Assembly: GCA_024036415.1 (NCBI GenBank)
Contig: JAMWET010000660.1
Location: 12,501 to 76,500 of the forward strand
Reading direction: 5' to 3'
Length of the DNA: 64,000 nt
From: Prochilodus magdalenae
Taxonomy: Eukaryota > Chordata > Actinopteri > Characiformes > Prochilodontidae
In this document: positions 51,906 to 63,778 of the stretch, piece by piece
Position numbering within the stretch: position 1 is the stretch's first letter
Layout: the number at the start of each line of letters is the position of its first letter
The notes under the pieces: model-generated
What the model was told of the DNA's origin: nothing
The model's input: the letters and a program-made list of their open reading frames with translations, nothing else
Databases searched by the model: none
Made by a program: the position numbers and the translations under genes

Positions 51906-52545
51906 GAGATGATCTGCATTCAGTGATATTCTGTAATACTGCTACAGGTTCTGTTTCAGGTCTTTCACCCGCAGTGCGATGTACAGTGTCAGTAGCTTCC
52001 TGGACAGGATGGTCCAGCCCTGTGATATCTTTCAATCTTCCACACGCTGTGAAATTACGCTTCACCTCCCAGAACAAGAACAACAGCTCTTTTTTCTGCT
52101 TCGATTTTTTTTTTCTCAGTAGTGAATTTTGCAAACATGGCTCAAACTAAAGTAGTGGGGCAGGAACTGGACTGTGTCCAATGTATATTGATTTGTGGTC
52201 CACCTTGGCCCTGTTTTGGTGTTGGTGTAGAATGCGGCGTGCAAGTATGTCCACAAACAAATGGACTAGTTCATTGGTTGTGACAGCTCCATTGCGTTTG
52301 ATGGACAGGAACTAATTTCTCCATCATACGCAAATAAAAACAAAAGAATGGGACTGCATAAGTGGCTTATTAGCGCCAGGTGTTGTGCAAACCCTATAAA
52401 TGCAAATAACTCTCGCTGCTGCCCGAGCTTGCTGTGTCTGGATGCACTTCTTTTTAGGGGCTGCAGTGGAGGCACTGTAGTGCAGTTCTCTGCTCTGTTA
52501 TACAGAAACACTTAAAAACTTAGGGCCCTTGGTAGTCGTACTTCT
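51906..52545. other. intergenic sequence without a recognised gene
   Basis: A poly-T run lies at about 52106-52113. Nothing else recognised. Confidence 0.45.
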
Positions 52546-53260
52546 ACTCACTGGCCACTTTATTAGAAACCCATTCTGTTGTAGCGCTATCATGCTGGTG
52601 TACTTCTAGGGACTGTGGCCCATCTGTTGATGCACAATATGTGCATCCTCTACCTCTATCAGCGATCAGCTTATGACCACAAAGACAAACCTCTCTCCCT
52701 CTTCCAGTAAAGATGGGTGATACCCCAGATTTTCCATCTGCCAATGGTGCTGGCACTAACAGGATGACTCATGGAGGGCATCTCTGCTTGCTGAATGTCC
52801 ACAATTGTTGGGTCACTCCAGGCATGTCAGACAATCTGTTGCTTCTCCATCTCTGTGGTTCGTGTAGGTCTCCCCGTTCCTTCATGTCTCTGGTGAGTGC
52901 CTTCTTCTATCTACTGCTGCCAACAGTGTGTCATGATAATATCCACATGACCAGTATGGTGCACAATACATCGATTAGACCATCCCGCTTCACAGGGCCC
53001 TGTAATGACCCCTATCCAACTCTTCCCACTGCTCTAATTGCTTTTCGGACTCTTCTCCAAGGCATGCTTTGCTTGCAAAGGATGCTACCAAAGCAACAGC
53101 ATGAGTCAGAATGGAAAGCATGCTCAACATGACGATATGGTTAGTCAGGTACAGCAATAAGGCTCATCTGTGCTCACGTCACATGCATGGTCGAGTGTAA
53201 AGTTGAACTATACACATGTTTCACAATGTCAAACCTACCCACCAAGTTGGGTGGGTTGTG
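52546..53260 (-). mobile_element. degenerate Tc1-like element, family A-related copy 4
   Basis: The left edge ACTCACTGGCCACTTTATTAG matches a terminal sequence common on fish Tc1-like elements. The right side carries CCTACCCACCAAGTT, the reverse complement of the AACTTGGTGGGTAGG block shared by family A. The interior also shares GGTGCTGGCACTAACAGGA with 4510-4530. Frames of 70 and 139 codons are remnants without a catalytic triad. Confidence 0.6.
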
Positions 53261-54210
53261 TCTGTCATGCTATGTGTGTAGCAAGGAGAACTAATGGAGG
53301 GATAAAAGAGAAATCCAAGCCTAACACAGGCTACAAGGTCTGAGACTGAGAAGACACAGAGATAGATTAAAATTGAACACTCGGGGCAAAATTTACTACA
53401 GTAGGAACAAGACAGATCTACTTAAAGCTCAGCATGAAAGTCGATCTGAAATAAGGCCTTCATCCATCAGTGTAGTTTCGCTGTGTGATGGGAGAGAGTG
53501 GATATAGCATAGCGTGACCGTACGGACTGATATTTATCAGATGCTGAATTAATAGGCAGTCTCTCCGCTCTCCCCTGCCATGACAGGCTCATCGCAGAGC
53601 CAGTGCCAACCACTCCTCATCATGTGCTGGTGTCAGCAGCAGGCCAGCCTCTACACGCTCACTCATCCCACCCAGGAGATGGAGTCATGAATCATCTTCA
53701 TGGAAGCTCCACGCTGTCAAGAAGCGCTTCAAATATGCATGTGGTAAATCGAATCGTAAATCAAATTCCCACATGTGGTTTTTCAACATGACCAGGGGTT
53801 CAGCGTGGACTGTTGTTTCTTTGGGTGGCAAAACGCTTTGCGCGTGTTCTCGCTGTCATTGTCTGCAGCTTGTATTACACTGATGAGATGACTCTTGCTG
53901 TTTGTGTGTACCCTCATGTCAAAGCGAGGGGCTTTCTTCTCTTGAATTTTTTCTCTTCCGGCCCACGCTCTTTCTTAAGTGTGGCCATTTTTCTCGCTCC
54001 TTTCTCTGGGTGGCCAGCTTCATCAGTGAACTCCTGACATAATCCCAGCATGCATAATGGCTGCTGTCAGCATGGCTGAAAGGAGAACCGTGAAGAACTT
54101 CCTCTAGAGTCATCGTTATCGCGTGTAAAGCCTTGTACTTAGCCCTGTCACCTGTAATTAGCATCAATGGAGAGCAGCCGCCGAGCTGACACACTGTACT
54201 ATGACATCCT
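53261..54210. other. intergenic, compositionally complex sequence
   Basis: 53450-54200 lacks recognised repeats and is balanced in composition. It may include conserved noncoding DNA. No gene is supported. Confidence 0.35.
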
Positions 54211-54819
54211 GTCAAAGCTTTTCTCTCTCTCTCTCTTTTACCCTCTTGCTTGCTCTTTCACTCCTTTCACTCTCTCTGTGCCTCCTTCTGTCGTTGACCA
54301 AAGGGAAGTTAACACTGAGTGAGAGAGAGAATTTTGGCAGTGAGCAGCTCGATGTGATGCACAATGTCTCAAACGGATTCTGGATCCACTCTGCAGAGAA
54401 TATATTATCTTTTTTTTTTTTAAAGCTGACTACATCATGGTAGCAACCTGCTACTAACTCACACTGCCACGGACAGGCAGGCCTTGCAGAGCAGACCTTG
54501 CTCAAAGCCTCTTGCATGGTGCAGGTAGGAAAGACTTTACAAGCTGTGAACAGTTGTTGTGCTGCTAGTTTATGTCTGCAAGGGCTGTTCTATGTGAAGT
54601 TGTATTCTTGTTAGATGGGTCTGGTTAGGTGTGTGGTTAGAAGTGACCTGTTTCACAGGTCTGCTTCCCAGTTGTTTGAACGGCGCTCAGCTGTGGTTCT
54701 CACTGTCACTACCCAATTTGCACGACCTGCCTGGATTCACTGTGTAGAGGATATGTTACCTGGTAATATATATTACACTTTGTAAAGTATTCCCTCACCC
54801 ATCCAAATCACTGGATTTA
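54211..54819. other. intergenic sequence with short CT-rich run
   Basis: CT-rich at 54220-54290 and poly-T at about 54410-54420. No gene. Confidence 0.45.
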
Positions 54820-55690
54820 TGTGTTACATTCACTTCCATGGTCACAGGTGTACAAAACCAAGCACCTAGACAAGCAGACTGCTTCAACAGACACTAGTGA
54901 AAGAATAGCTCGCTCTCAGGAGCTCAGTGGTACCGGGATAGGATGCCACCTGTACAACAAGTCCAGTCAGGAAATTTCCTCACTATTAAATATTCCACAG
55001 TCAACTGTCAGCGGCATTTTAACAAAGTAGAAGTGTTTGTGAGCAACAGCAATTCAGCCACAAAGTGGTCAGCCACATAAAATGACAGAGCAGGGTCAAG
55101 TCAAGTCAAGAGGCTTTTATTGTCATTCCATCCATGTAAAAGTACGCAGTGAAGAGAAATTACATTCCTCCAGGAACATGGTGCAACATGGAACAAAAGA
55201 GTACAAACGAGCAGACAGAAAATAAGACCAATTAAACAGACATTAGACACAGTAAACAGACAGGACAGTGCAGAACCAACACAGCACTCATTTTCTGACA
55301 TGAGGTAGTAGAATAAGGTAAGCAGTGCAGCAGGTCGCCAACTTTCTGCAGAGTCAAGAGAATGGTCTTTGTCCGACTGCACTGTGCCAAGTGTAAAGTT
55401 TGGTAGAGGGGGATTATAGTGTGGACTTGTTTTTTAGCAGTTGGGCTCAGTCCCTTTGTTCCTGTGAAAGGAACTCTTTTTAATGCTTCAGCATACCACA
55501 AAATTTTGGACAACTTCATGATTCCAACTTGGAAACAGTTTGGGAATTTCCCCTTTCTATTGTAACATGACTGCGCGCCTGTGGGACGCAGGGATGACTG
55601 CGGGATGAATTAAAGTAGAGACTGCAAGCCAGGCCTTCTCGTCCAACATCAGTGTCTGAACTTCTTCTGTAAGAAAGGATAAAAATTCCC
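54820..55690 (+). mobile_element. degenerate Tc1-like transposon interrupted by a LINE fragment
   Basis: The plus-strand N-terminal transposase piece (54840-55027) reads QVYKTKHLDKQTASTDTSER and then QSTVSGIL. That is the same family as the minus-strand element at 45147. After a LINE-derived insertion at about 55096, the family sequence resumes (GGTCGCCAACTTTCTGCAG) and continues with the minus-like blocks GAATTTCCCCTTTCTATTG and CAGGCCTTCTCGTCCAACAT. The catalytic region is incomplete. Confidence 0.7.
55096..55300 (-). mobile_element. nested LINE 3' tail
   Basis: GTCAAGTCAAGAGGCTTTTAT then TGTCATTCC is the reverse complement of a fish LINE tail that ends AATAAAAGCCTCTTGACTTG with tandem CTTGA units. 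It sits inside the Tc1-like copy, so it arrived later. The inner boundary is approximate. Confidence 0.65.
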
Positions 55691-55696
55691 ATAAAC

Positions 55697-55709
55697 ACAC
55701 ACACACACC

Positions 55710-55756
<47 letters not shown>

Positions 55757-55757
55757 G
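55697..55757. repeat. (CA)n(TA)n microsatellite
   Basis: About eighteen CA-type units with one CCC break, then about twelve TA units. Confidence 0.94.
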
Positions 55758-55945
55758 GTTAAACACAAATTGGAAAAGGAATCAACTGACAAGAATAAAA
55801 CTTGGTGGGTAGGTTTGTCACTTTGTGAGACATGTAAATGATTCAAGTTTCACACTCGTCCGCAAGCAGGGACGGGCCTTATCACTGTACCTGACTGACC
55901 CGGCAGCCATGATTGTGGACTTTCAGTGAGCAGTGATGGCCAGGT
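55758..55945 (+). mobile_element. family A Tc1-like fragment, copy 5
   Basis: Shares AAAACTTGGTGGGTAGG, TGTAAATGATTCAAGTTT and CAGTGAGCAGTGATGGCC-type blocks with the copy at 42318. A further small piece of the same family, inverted, lies at 57707-57765. Confidence 0.6.
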
Positions 55946-57706
55946 GTGGTGGTCTGGAGGTCCTTTCCATTAATCCAACTGTTAACCTAATCTTTTTAAT
56001 GCAAGAGGGCTGTACAAGCATGACGAGTACAAACCTGAAGGTTGTTGATCTGATCTTTATTCACCACTGCTTACCAGCAATGTTGGATTTGCTTTCTTGT
56101 AAACGAGCAAACAAACAAAGGGGCAGTCTAGAGATATATATAAGAGGATGAGAAAGAGGCACAGAGAACAGCTTTACAGAGTTGTGCTGAGATTGATCCC
56201 CTCATCCAGAAGCACACTTTGGATTACAACCTGTAATTATGACAGAGATTGATCTGCCGCAATCAAGATTTTGGTGAAACGAGATTATGGCCATAGCCGA
56301 AGATTTCCCCTAGTGCTTTCTCTAGAATCACGTTACCACATCTGTGACTCATCAAGTGCACCATGAGGCAGCCATTCATTTATCTATTTATCTTATCCAC
56401 ATGCAGAACCAGTCTCATTTTGGCCACTCTTACCACAGTTTAATCAGACAACGGTGGATTGTGATGGTTTATATCCCCCCAGTTCCCCGTCAGCTCATGG
56501 CAGGGGGGCATTATTTAGATGCAATATGACAATGTTACCTACCGTTCAAAGGTTTCCAAAATTGTTAAGCTAAAACTGATGCTCTTGCATTATTATGACC
56601 CAGTCTTATGACATTTATTTCTGTTTTGATGTTTGAAACAGCACTGATTTTACTTCAGGGGCAGATTGCATTATTGCAGCTGCTGGTGGACATTAAAATC
56701 CAATGAGATGCAGGAGCGAGAACATTAGTCTATTAAAATGTTTCTCCATTCGCAGCATCCTAATGACATTAGTGCTTCATTTTTCAGCAGATAACGATAT
56801 AATGCCTTTCTACCTATTTGTGCCCAAAGGAGACACTTTTGCATAATGAAAACATTTTATCTGCTTTGCTTTCCTCCGCACAGCCTCATTGGAAATAGAC
56901 GCTTGCGTGTAATGTCAGTGCAGCAAGGCAGCTTTGTGGTTATAGCAGTTGTAATTACACAGGTTCATTAACTTTCCTCAGAGGCTCTGGTTATAGGGCG
57001 GTTTGCTGGAAATTTACATTTCCAGAAAATGAATGCTAAGAGACCAGACATATTCAAGGTTAGGCTCTTTATATGACCTCTCAATATGTATCTCCGATTC
57101 ACTTATAGTACGCTAGAGATTATAGAAACAGGAAACTTCTACTTGTTATTCCCAGTTTTGGGTTGCATCTTAAGCAAGTGCTCTGTAATCATTTACAGAA
57201 AGACCACATATGTTTCACAGGAGTCTGTGTAAAAACACTATGTGCAACAGAATGCAGACATCTGCTCATTTAACGTTTCTCCAGAAATCAAGGATAATAA
57301 TATGGAATTTACTCTTCTGGGAAAGCTGCACACTAGATGTTGGATAGTTGCTGTGAAGATTTGATTGCATTTAGCCCTAAAAACATTAGTAAGTTCAGGT
57401 ACTGATGTTAGAAGCCACTCCAGATTATCTCTAAGATCCAACACTTCAGACAAACAGTTCTGCTACTCCATAGCTGGACTTCAGCTCAGCATTTAGTACA
57501 GTGACGCTGGGCTAATGCTCAGCTGCTCCAAAGTGTCAAGTTGTTTTTATGACGCCTTTCTATGGAAATTGTGTGTACAGTTGAATGTGGATGTCGTCAA
57601 TTAATTTAAAGTAGCTGAATATAGTTATTATAAAGGTTGTCTGGATAATCTACAGTACATACAGCATACTGCATTTTCTAAGGGTGATATTTACACTAAC
57701 CTTTAG
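55946..57706. other. intergenic sequence; 56560-57060 candidate conserved noncoding segment
   Basis: No gene. The part from about 56640 to 57010 is rich in TAATTA/ATTA cores and lacks repeats. The rest is unrecognised. Confidence 0.35.
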
Positions 57707-57765
57707 AAATGGCCATCACTGCTTACTGAAAGTCCACAATCATGGCTGTCAGGTCAGTCAGGTAC
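57707..57765 (-). repeat. small inverted fragment of family A
   Basis: GGCCATCACTGCTTACTGAAAG then CCACAATCATGGCTGTCAGG is the reverse complement of 55880-55940. Confidence 0.6.
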
Positions 57766-57774
57766 ATATATATA

Positions 57775-58302
57775 CAGGGGTTGGACAATGAAACTGAAAC
57801 ACCTGGTTTTAGACCACAATCATTTATTAGTATGGTGTAGGGCCTCCTTTTGTGGCCAATACAGCGTCATTTGGGCAGCCGTGGTTTTCTGTTTTTTGGA
57901 TACAATCCGGGTTAGCACCCGAACACCCCTTTCAGACAGCTTCCTCTTGCGTCCACAGTTAATCCTGTTGGATGTGGTTCGTCCTTCTTGGTGGTATGCT
58001 GACATTACCCTGGATACTTGATCTGGATACATCACAAAGACTTGCTGTCTTGGTCACAGATGCACCAGCAAGACGTGCACCAACAATTTGTCCTCTTTTG
58101 AACTCTGGTATGTCACCCATAATGTTGTGTGCATTGCAGTATTTTGAGCAGAACTGTGCTCTTACCTGCTAACTGAACCTTCACACTCTGCTCTTACTGG
58201 TGCAATGTGTTATTAATGAAGATTGGCCACCAGGCTGGTCCAATTTAGCCATGAGACCTCCCACACTAAAATGACAGGTGTTTCAGTTTCATTGTCCAAC
58301 CC

Positions 58303-58305
<3 letters not shown>
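57775..58305 (-). mobile_element. Tc1-like element, internally deleted
   Basis: The ends are inverted repeats: CAGGGGTTGGACAATGAAAC on the left and GTTTCATTGTCCAACCCCTG-type on the right, with a TA on the left side. It is 531 bp long. The minus strand encodes an N-terminal transposase piece (58035-57820) with [20 protein letters not shown] and then RKRKLSERGVRVLTRIV, typical of the DNA-binding half of a Tc1-like enzyme. The catalytic half is missing. Confidence 0.85.
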
Positions 58306-58357
<52 letters not shown>

Positions 58358-58396
58358 TGGTGTGTGTGTGTGTGTGTGCAATTTAATATATATATA
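58306..58396. repeat. (TA)n and (GT)n microsatellites
   Basis: TA run at about 58309-58357 with one GT break, GT run at 58361-58378, then a short TA run. Confidence 0.93.
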
Positions 58397-59732
58397 TCAG
58401 AATCATTGATCACTGCTATCTTGTATCTACAATAATTACAACGTAAAACAATAAAAAAAACCTCAAAAAATACCTTAAAGTAACCTGACTTTACCTGAGT
58501 AATTTTGGAGTCAATTATATAAAAAAAAATAAGTTGTTTAATACTCTGGAAGACCATCTGAGGTGTATTTAGCCCCTTTTAATCACAACACCCATAAAAA
58601 AGTAAGAGTACAAAGTTGTTTAAATACTCCCAGATTCCTTTGAGTCAAAGAATCATGTCTTCAAGATTTCCCATCGCTAGTTACAGACAGGCTGCATGAC
58701 AGGGGGTCCACTGAAATGTGCAGTGTATGATGCCTCCAGGACCTGGTTTGAGGATCAGTGAATTAGGCAACAGCAAAGTGTGGCATTCAAGCGGATTGCC
58801 TCATTAATTTAGACATAACAAGGTGCAACATTAATGCCTGAGTTTTTCTTAGACTCTGAAATGTACTAGCAGAGGGGCTGAATGAACTTATTTTTTTCCC
58901 CAGCAGATATTTGAGGTACTGAATCTGTCACAAATAGCCAGCAGTGGCTTCCTCTACATTTTGTAGCGTTGCGCTCTGGCTCAGGTGTGTCAGAATATGC
59001 ATGGGTGAGTTAAACCATTTCTTTTCCAGTCAGAAACTCCAGAACAAAAAAGATGGTGGAGAAAGAGGAACGCAGACAGCTGAGATGAATTAAAACCAAT
59101 CGCTGGTTAATCTAATTTACTGAATTAATTGTCACGCTTAACACTTTTTTATGAGCACGCATTCATTCCTGTTGCCCACTTGTCTGTTTCCTATCCATTT
59201 CAAACAGATGCAGTTAAGTACTTAATGTTACCCCTAACAAGGCTAGCTTACTGAAGGCAAACTGCTAAGTAGCTTTATACTTTAAGAGACAAATCAGTCA
59301 ACTATAATTTAATATAGACACAACATTATCACTGTCCATACATTTTGTAACACAGTCTGGTAACACAGTTATTCCGTTGCTACCTCTAAATTAGATAAAC
59401 CAGTGACTGGTTTTAATTTATCTCAGTGTGTGTGTGTAAAAACTGAATTGGTCTTCTACATATTTTGTTTTAGTCGCAGTTCTGAAGTGCAGCTCAGGAG
59501 ATGGATACTGCATGGACAGTCACATAAATGATGCCCCTGGGGGAGACGGTTACAAGACAGACTGAAACACACTAGAACATTGTAACTGTGTTCTGTTTTG
59601 ACTTCTTGGAAATAAAAATAAACTTTATTACTTTACTAAATTTGATTATCTTATTAAAAAAACAGCATGATTTCTATTAGGAAGTTAAAATCGTACAGTA
59701 CTGAGACAGTTTGCTTCATTAATTAACATTTA
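58397..59732. other. intergenic sequence without a recognised gene
   Basis: Unrecognised, AT-rich. Confidence 0.5.
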
Positions 59733-61309
59733 CAGTAGGGTGCGAAAGTTTGGGCAGCGTTGTTAATTTTCCTGATTTACCTTTATAAAGCATTGATTGT
59801 TTGGATAAAAAAATTCCATTAAATATATCATATAGGGGACAAATACAGTGATATTTGAGAAGTGAAATGAAGTTTATATGATTTACAGAAAGTGTGCAAT
59901 AATTGGTTAAACAAAAGTAGGCAGGTGCATAAATTTGGGCACTGTTGTCATTTTATTGATTTCAAAACCATTAGAACTAATTATTGGAACTCAAATTTGG
60001 TTTGGTAAGTTCAGTGACACTTGACCTCCATACACAGGTGACTCCAGTTATGAGAAAGGGTATTTAAGGGAGGCAATTGTAAGTTTTTCTCTTCTTTGCA
60101 TCTTCTCTGAAGAGTCGCAGCATGGGAGTCTCAAAATGACTTTCAAATGACCTGAAAACAAAGATTGTTCACCGTCATGGTTTAGGGAAAGGATACAGAA
60201 AGCTATCTCAGAGATTCCAGCTTTCAGTCTCCACTGTGAGAAACATTGTGAGAGAATGGAAGACCACAGGCACAGTTCAAGTCAAGGCTCGAAGTGGCAG
60301 ACCAAGAAAAATCTCGAATAAACAGAAGCCAAGGATGTTGAGTACAGTCAGAGTCAACCCACAGACCAGCACCAAAGACCTACAACATGATCTTGCTGCT
60401 GATGGAGTCACTGTACATCGTTCAACTATTCGGGGCACTTTACACAAGGAGATGCTGTATGGGAGAGTGATGCAGAGGAAGCCTTTTCTCCGCCCACATC
60501 ACAAACAGAGTCGCTTGAGGTATGCTAAAGCCCATTTGGACAAGCCAGCTTCATTTTTGGAATAAGGTGCTGTGTTATTTGGGCATAACAAGGGCTGTTA
60601 TGCATGGAGGAAAAAGAACACAGCACTCCAAGAAAAACACCTGCTACCTACAGTAAAATTTGGTGGTGGTTCCATCATGCTGTGGGGCTGTGTGGCCAGT
60701 ACAGGGACTGGGAATCTTGTTAAAGTTGAGGGACACATGGATTCCAATCAATATCAGCAGATTCTGGAGACCAATGTCCAAGAATCAGTGACAAAGCTGA
60801 AGCTGCGCCAGGGCTGGATCTTCCAACAAGATAACGACCCTAAACACTGCCCAAAATCTACTAATGCATTCATGCAGAAGAACAAGTACAACGTTCTGGA
60901 ATGGCCATCTCAGTCCCCAGACCTGAATATTATTGAAATCTGTGGTGTCACTTAAAGAGAGCTGTCCATGCTCGGAAACCATCAAACCTGAATGAACTAG
61001 AGATGTTTTGTAAAGAAGAATGGTCTAAAATACCTTCAGCCACAATCCAGACTCTCATTAGAAGCTGTAGGAAGCGTTATTTCTGCGAAAGGAGGATCTA
61101 CTAAAGTTTTTTTTTTTTTTGGTGCCCAAATTTATGCACCTGCCTACTTTTGTTTAACCAATTATTGCACACTTTCTGTAAATCATATAAACTTCATTTC
61201 ACTTCTCAAACATCACATATTTAACGAATTTTTTTTTCCAAACAATCAATGCTTTATAAAGGTAAATCAGGAAAATTAACAACGCTGCCCAAACTTTCGC
61301 ACCCCACTG
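59733..61309 (+). mobile_element. Tc1-like transposon with broken transposase
   Basis: Flanked by TA (59731-59732 and 61310-61311). The ends are inverted: CAGTAGGGTGCGAAAGTTTG on the left and AAACTTTCGCACCCCACTG on the right. The terminal repeats are about 210 bp (59733-59942) and 188 bp (61122-61309), with about 20 bp extra in the left one and scattered differences. It is 1577 bp long. It belongs to a different Tc1-like family from the element at 5069, judging by the unrelated termini. Confidence 0.95.
60122..61104 (+). pseudogene. Tc1-like transposase pseudogene
   Basis: The original start ATG at 60122 gives MGVSK and then a TGA. After that stop the frame continues through the DNA-binding region (LKTKIVHRHGLG, VRNIVREWK) and the GRPR motif (SGRPRKIS). 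A stop at 60563-60565 follows. Next to it a deletion has removed the WSDET segment with the first catalytic Asp, so LW... passes straight into LFGHN. The second Asp (QQDNDPKH) and the Glu (SPDLNIIE) are present. A one-base loss just after the Glu shifts the frame before LKRAVHARKP, and the tail then runs to a stop at 61102. Three or more lesions make it inactive. Confidence 0.9.
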
Positions 61310-61311
61310 TA

Positions 61312-61832
61312 TCTCTTGCTCAGTACATGAACTCTGTCTCTATTATTCATTGTACTGGTGATGCCCATGGTCCAAGTTGATGTCCCACAAATGAAACTAA
61401 AAATAATCTACACATTTTCAATAAAGTGGTCATTTAAACTTAAATGGTTTTTTGTTTACTCCTGGGCCAAATTGCTAATTAATAACATTAAGATTTCCTG
61501 GAAAATACCTTAACATTAATTTAAAGACTATCCCTGTATCTGAACACAAATGAGCAGATTCATTCATTTAAATAAGACATGCTGAGATCGGCAGAGGAGA
61601 ATCAACCCTTCTCTAAAGGAAGTCACTGAGAAAAAACAGGCCTTATTTCATCCAGCACATGTTGTTCGCTAAGGCACGAAAATTAGTTTTTTTGTTAATA
61701 TATATGATAACAATAATATAATTTTAACTAGAAAAATGCATTTCCTGAAAGAAATGCGGGATGGTTGCGCAGCTTGCTCAGTGAGGAACGAAGGATAAAG
61801 ACACACGGAGGAGTGCGGGTGCCTGCTATAGT
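61312..61832. other. intergenic sequence without a recognised gene
   Basis: AT-rich up to about 61740, then the start of the composite repeat block. Confidence 0.45.
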
Positions 61833-62520
61833 GCTATGGTGTTGTAAGCCACTTACAATGGTATTCCAGTTGGTTGCTATGGTGTTGATAGGCGGTTGCT
61901 ATGGTATCCCAGGCGGTTGCTAGATGGTTGCTAAGATGTTGCTAGGCGGTTGCTTTGGTATCCGAGGTGGTTGCTACGGTGTTGCTAAGTGTTTGCTAAG
62001 GTGTTGCTAGGTGGTTGCTAAGGTGTTGCTAGATGGTTGCTAAGGTGTTGCTAGGTGGTTGCTATGGTGTTGCTAGGCGGTTGCTATGGTATCCCAAGCG
62101 ATTGCTAGGTGGTTGCGATGGTATGCCAGGTGGTTGCTAAGGTGTTGCTAAGCGGTTGCTAAGGTATTCCAGGCGGTAGCTAGGTGGTTGCTAAGATGTT
62201 GCTAAGCTGTTGCCATGGTAGTTGCTATGGTGTTGCTAGGTGGTGGCTAAGGTGTCCTAGGTTGTTGCTAAGGTGTTGCTAGGCGGTCGCCATGGTATCC
62301 CAGGCTGTTGCTAGGCGGTTGGTTTTGTACCTCAGGCAGTTGCTAAGCGGTTGTTATGGAATCCCAGGTGGTTGCTATGGTGTTGCTAGGTGGTTGCTAT
62401 GGTATCCCAGGTGGTTGCTATGGTGTTGCTAGCCAGTTACTATGATGTCTCAGGTGGCTGCTAAGGGGTTGCTAGGCTGCTGTTATGATGTCAGGGTTGT
62501 TTACGGAGTGTTTGCTAGTT
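61833..62520. repeat. GTTGCTA-type minisatellite
   Basis: Variants of GGTTGCTATGG and GTGTTGCTAGGTG alternate for about 690 bp, with the occasional ATCCCAGG spacer. The basic unit is about 11 bp, with a 22/33-bp higher order. The copies are not identical. No coding frame is credible. Confidence 0.93.
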
Positions 62521-62524
62521 GTTG

Positions 62525-63215
62525 TCCAAAATGAATGGGGGTCAATGGGAGCAACGAGGGATGAGAAAAGGACATAGAGAGGAGTGCGGGTCAGTACAGC
62601 TGAGGATTAGTGCTTGGGGACCTCCCCTTAGTGAGTATGTGAAGTTTGGTGGCTCTCGGGCGAAGGAAACAGCCGGGCTTAGGTGGGTCCAAAAATGACT
62701 GGGACTCTCTGGGAGGAACGTGGGATGAATAAACGACAGATAGAGGAGTGCGGGTCAGAATGGCTGTGGATTGGTGCTTGGGGACCTGCCCTTAGTGCGT
62801 ATGTGAAGTTCCGCGCCTCTCGGGCGAACGAAACAGCCAGCTTTAGGTGTGTCTAAAAATGACTGGGACACTATGGGAGGAGCGAGGGATGTGGAAAAAA
62901 AGGAGAGATAAACGAGTGCGGGTCAATCCATCACTGAATGCCTGCTTCACCCCGAGCCATTGTATTTGATTTGGAGGCTCTAGGTTTAGCGGGAGGAGAG
63001 TACGTAGGCAAACAATTTTCCATCCTATTCATTCTCTATGGGAAGAAAAAGGGATGCGAAAAAAAGGAGAGATAAGCGAGTGAGGGCCAAACCATCACTG
63101 AATGCCATCACTTTCCCCGAGCCAGTGTATCCGATTTGGTGTCTCTAGGTCGAGCGGAAGTAGGGTAGATAGGCACGCATTTTAGCATCCTATTCATTCT
63201 CTATGGAAAAAAATT
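62525..63215. repeat. ~164-bp tandem repeat array, about four diverged units
   Basis: Corresponding words (AACGAGGGATG, AACGTGGGATG, AGCGAGGGATG, AAAAAGGGATG) lie at about 62553, 62717, 62881 and 63046, giving spacings of 164, 164 and 165. Units 1 and 2 share GAGTGCGGGTCAG and TTGGGGACCT. Units 3 and 4 share GGAGAGATAA, CCATCACTGAATGCC and CCTATTCATTCTCTATGG. A unit length near nucleosome size is satellite-like. Confidence 0.85.
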
Positions 63216-63335
63216 CCTTCCTACTCGGAATCCGTGCATCCGATACTGTGTACAAGCACCCCTCACACGATCATACCGGACAAACTGGAGTTGGAACGGA
63301 GTCCATATCTCAGGTTGCTTTGCAATGCACAACCA

Positions 63336-63385
63336 TAATAATAATAATAATATAAATCGGATAACAGTATATAATAATAACAATA
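63336..63385. repeat. (TAA)n microsatellite with flank
   Basis: TAATAA units follow TTGCTTTGCAATGCACAACC and close the composite repeat. Confidence 0.85.
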
Positions 63386-63499
63386 AACTTACAATTTACC
63401 AATAGCACAACAAGAGCAACAGCAACAACAACGAAAACAACAATTACAACCACTTTATCTCTCTAGTTTCTGAGCAATCTGAGTCATTATAGAATAATA

Positions 63500-63778
63500 A
63501 CAATAATGATGATGATGATGATGATGATGTTGTTGTTATTATTAGTTGTTGTTGTTTTCTGTTATTGTTATTGTTAATTATTATGTTGTTTTGTAATTCT
63601 TATTATGTTGAAGTCCTATTTTTATAATTATTAGTTATTTTGTGTTATTGTTATTGATAAATATTATTATGTTGTTGTTGTTTTGTGATTATTATGATGT
63701 TGAAGTTATATAATTATTATTGTTGTTGTTGTTGTAGTTATGTTGTTGTTTGGTGGTTATTATTATTATTATTTAACA
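63500..63778. repeat. trinucleotide-rich tract (GAT)n, (GTT)n, (ATT)n
   Basis: GATGATGAT at about 63508-63528, then TTGTTGTTATT-type runs to 63770. Confidence 0.85.

Noticed and set aside
51158..52134. Minus-strand frames of 66-126 codons rich in Phe, Ser and Leu, looking like membrane proteins
   Set aside because: They arise from the polypurine tract; hydrophobicity is a by-product of CTT/TCT/TTC codons.
61833..62520. Regularly spaced repeats resembling a CRISPR array
   Set aside because: The units are short, contiguous and variable with no unique spacers, and the genome is clearly a vertebrate; this is a minisatellite.
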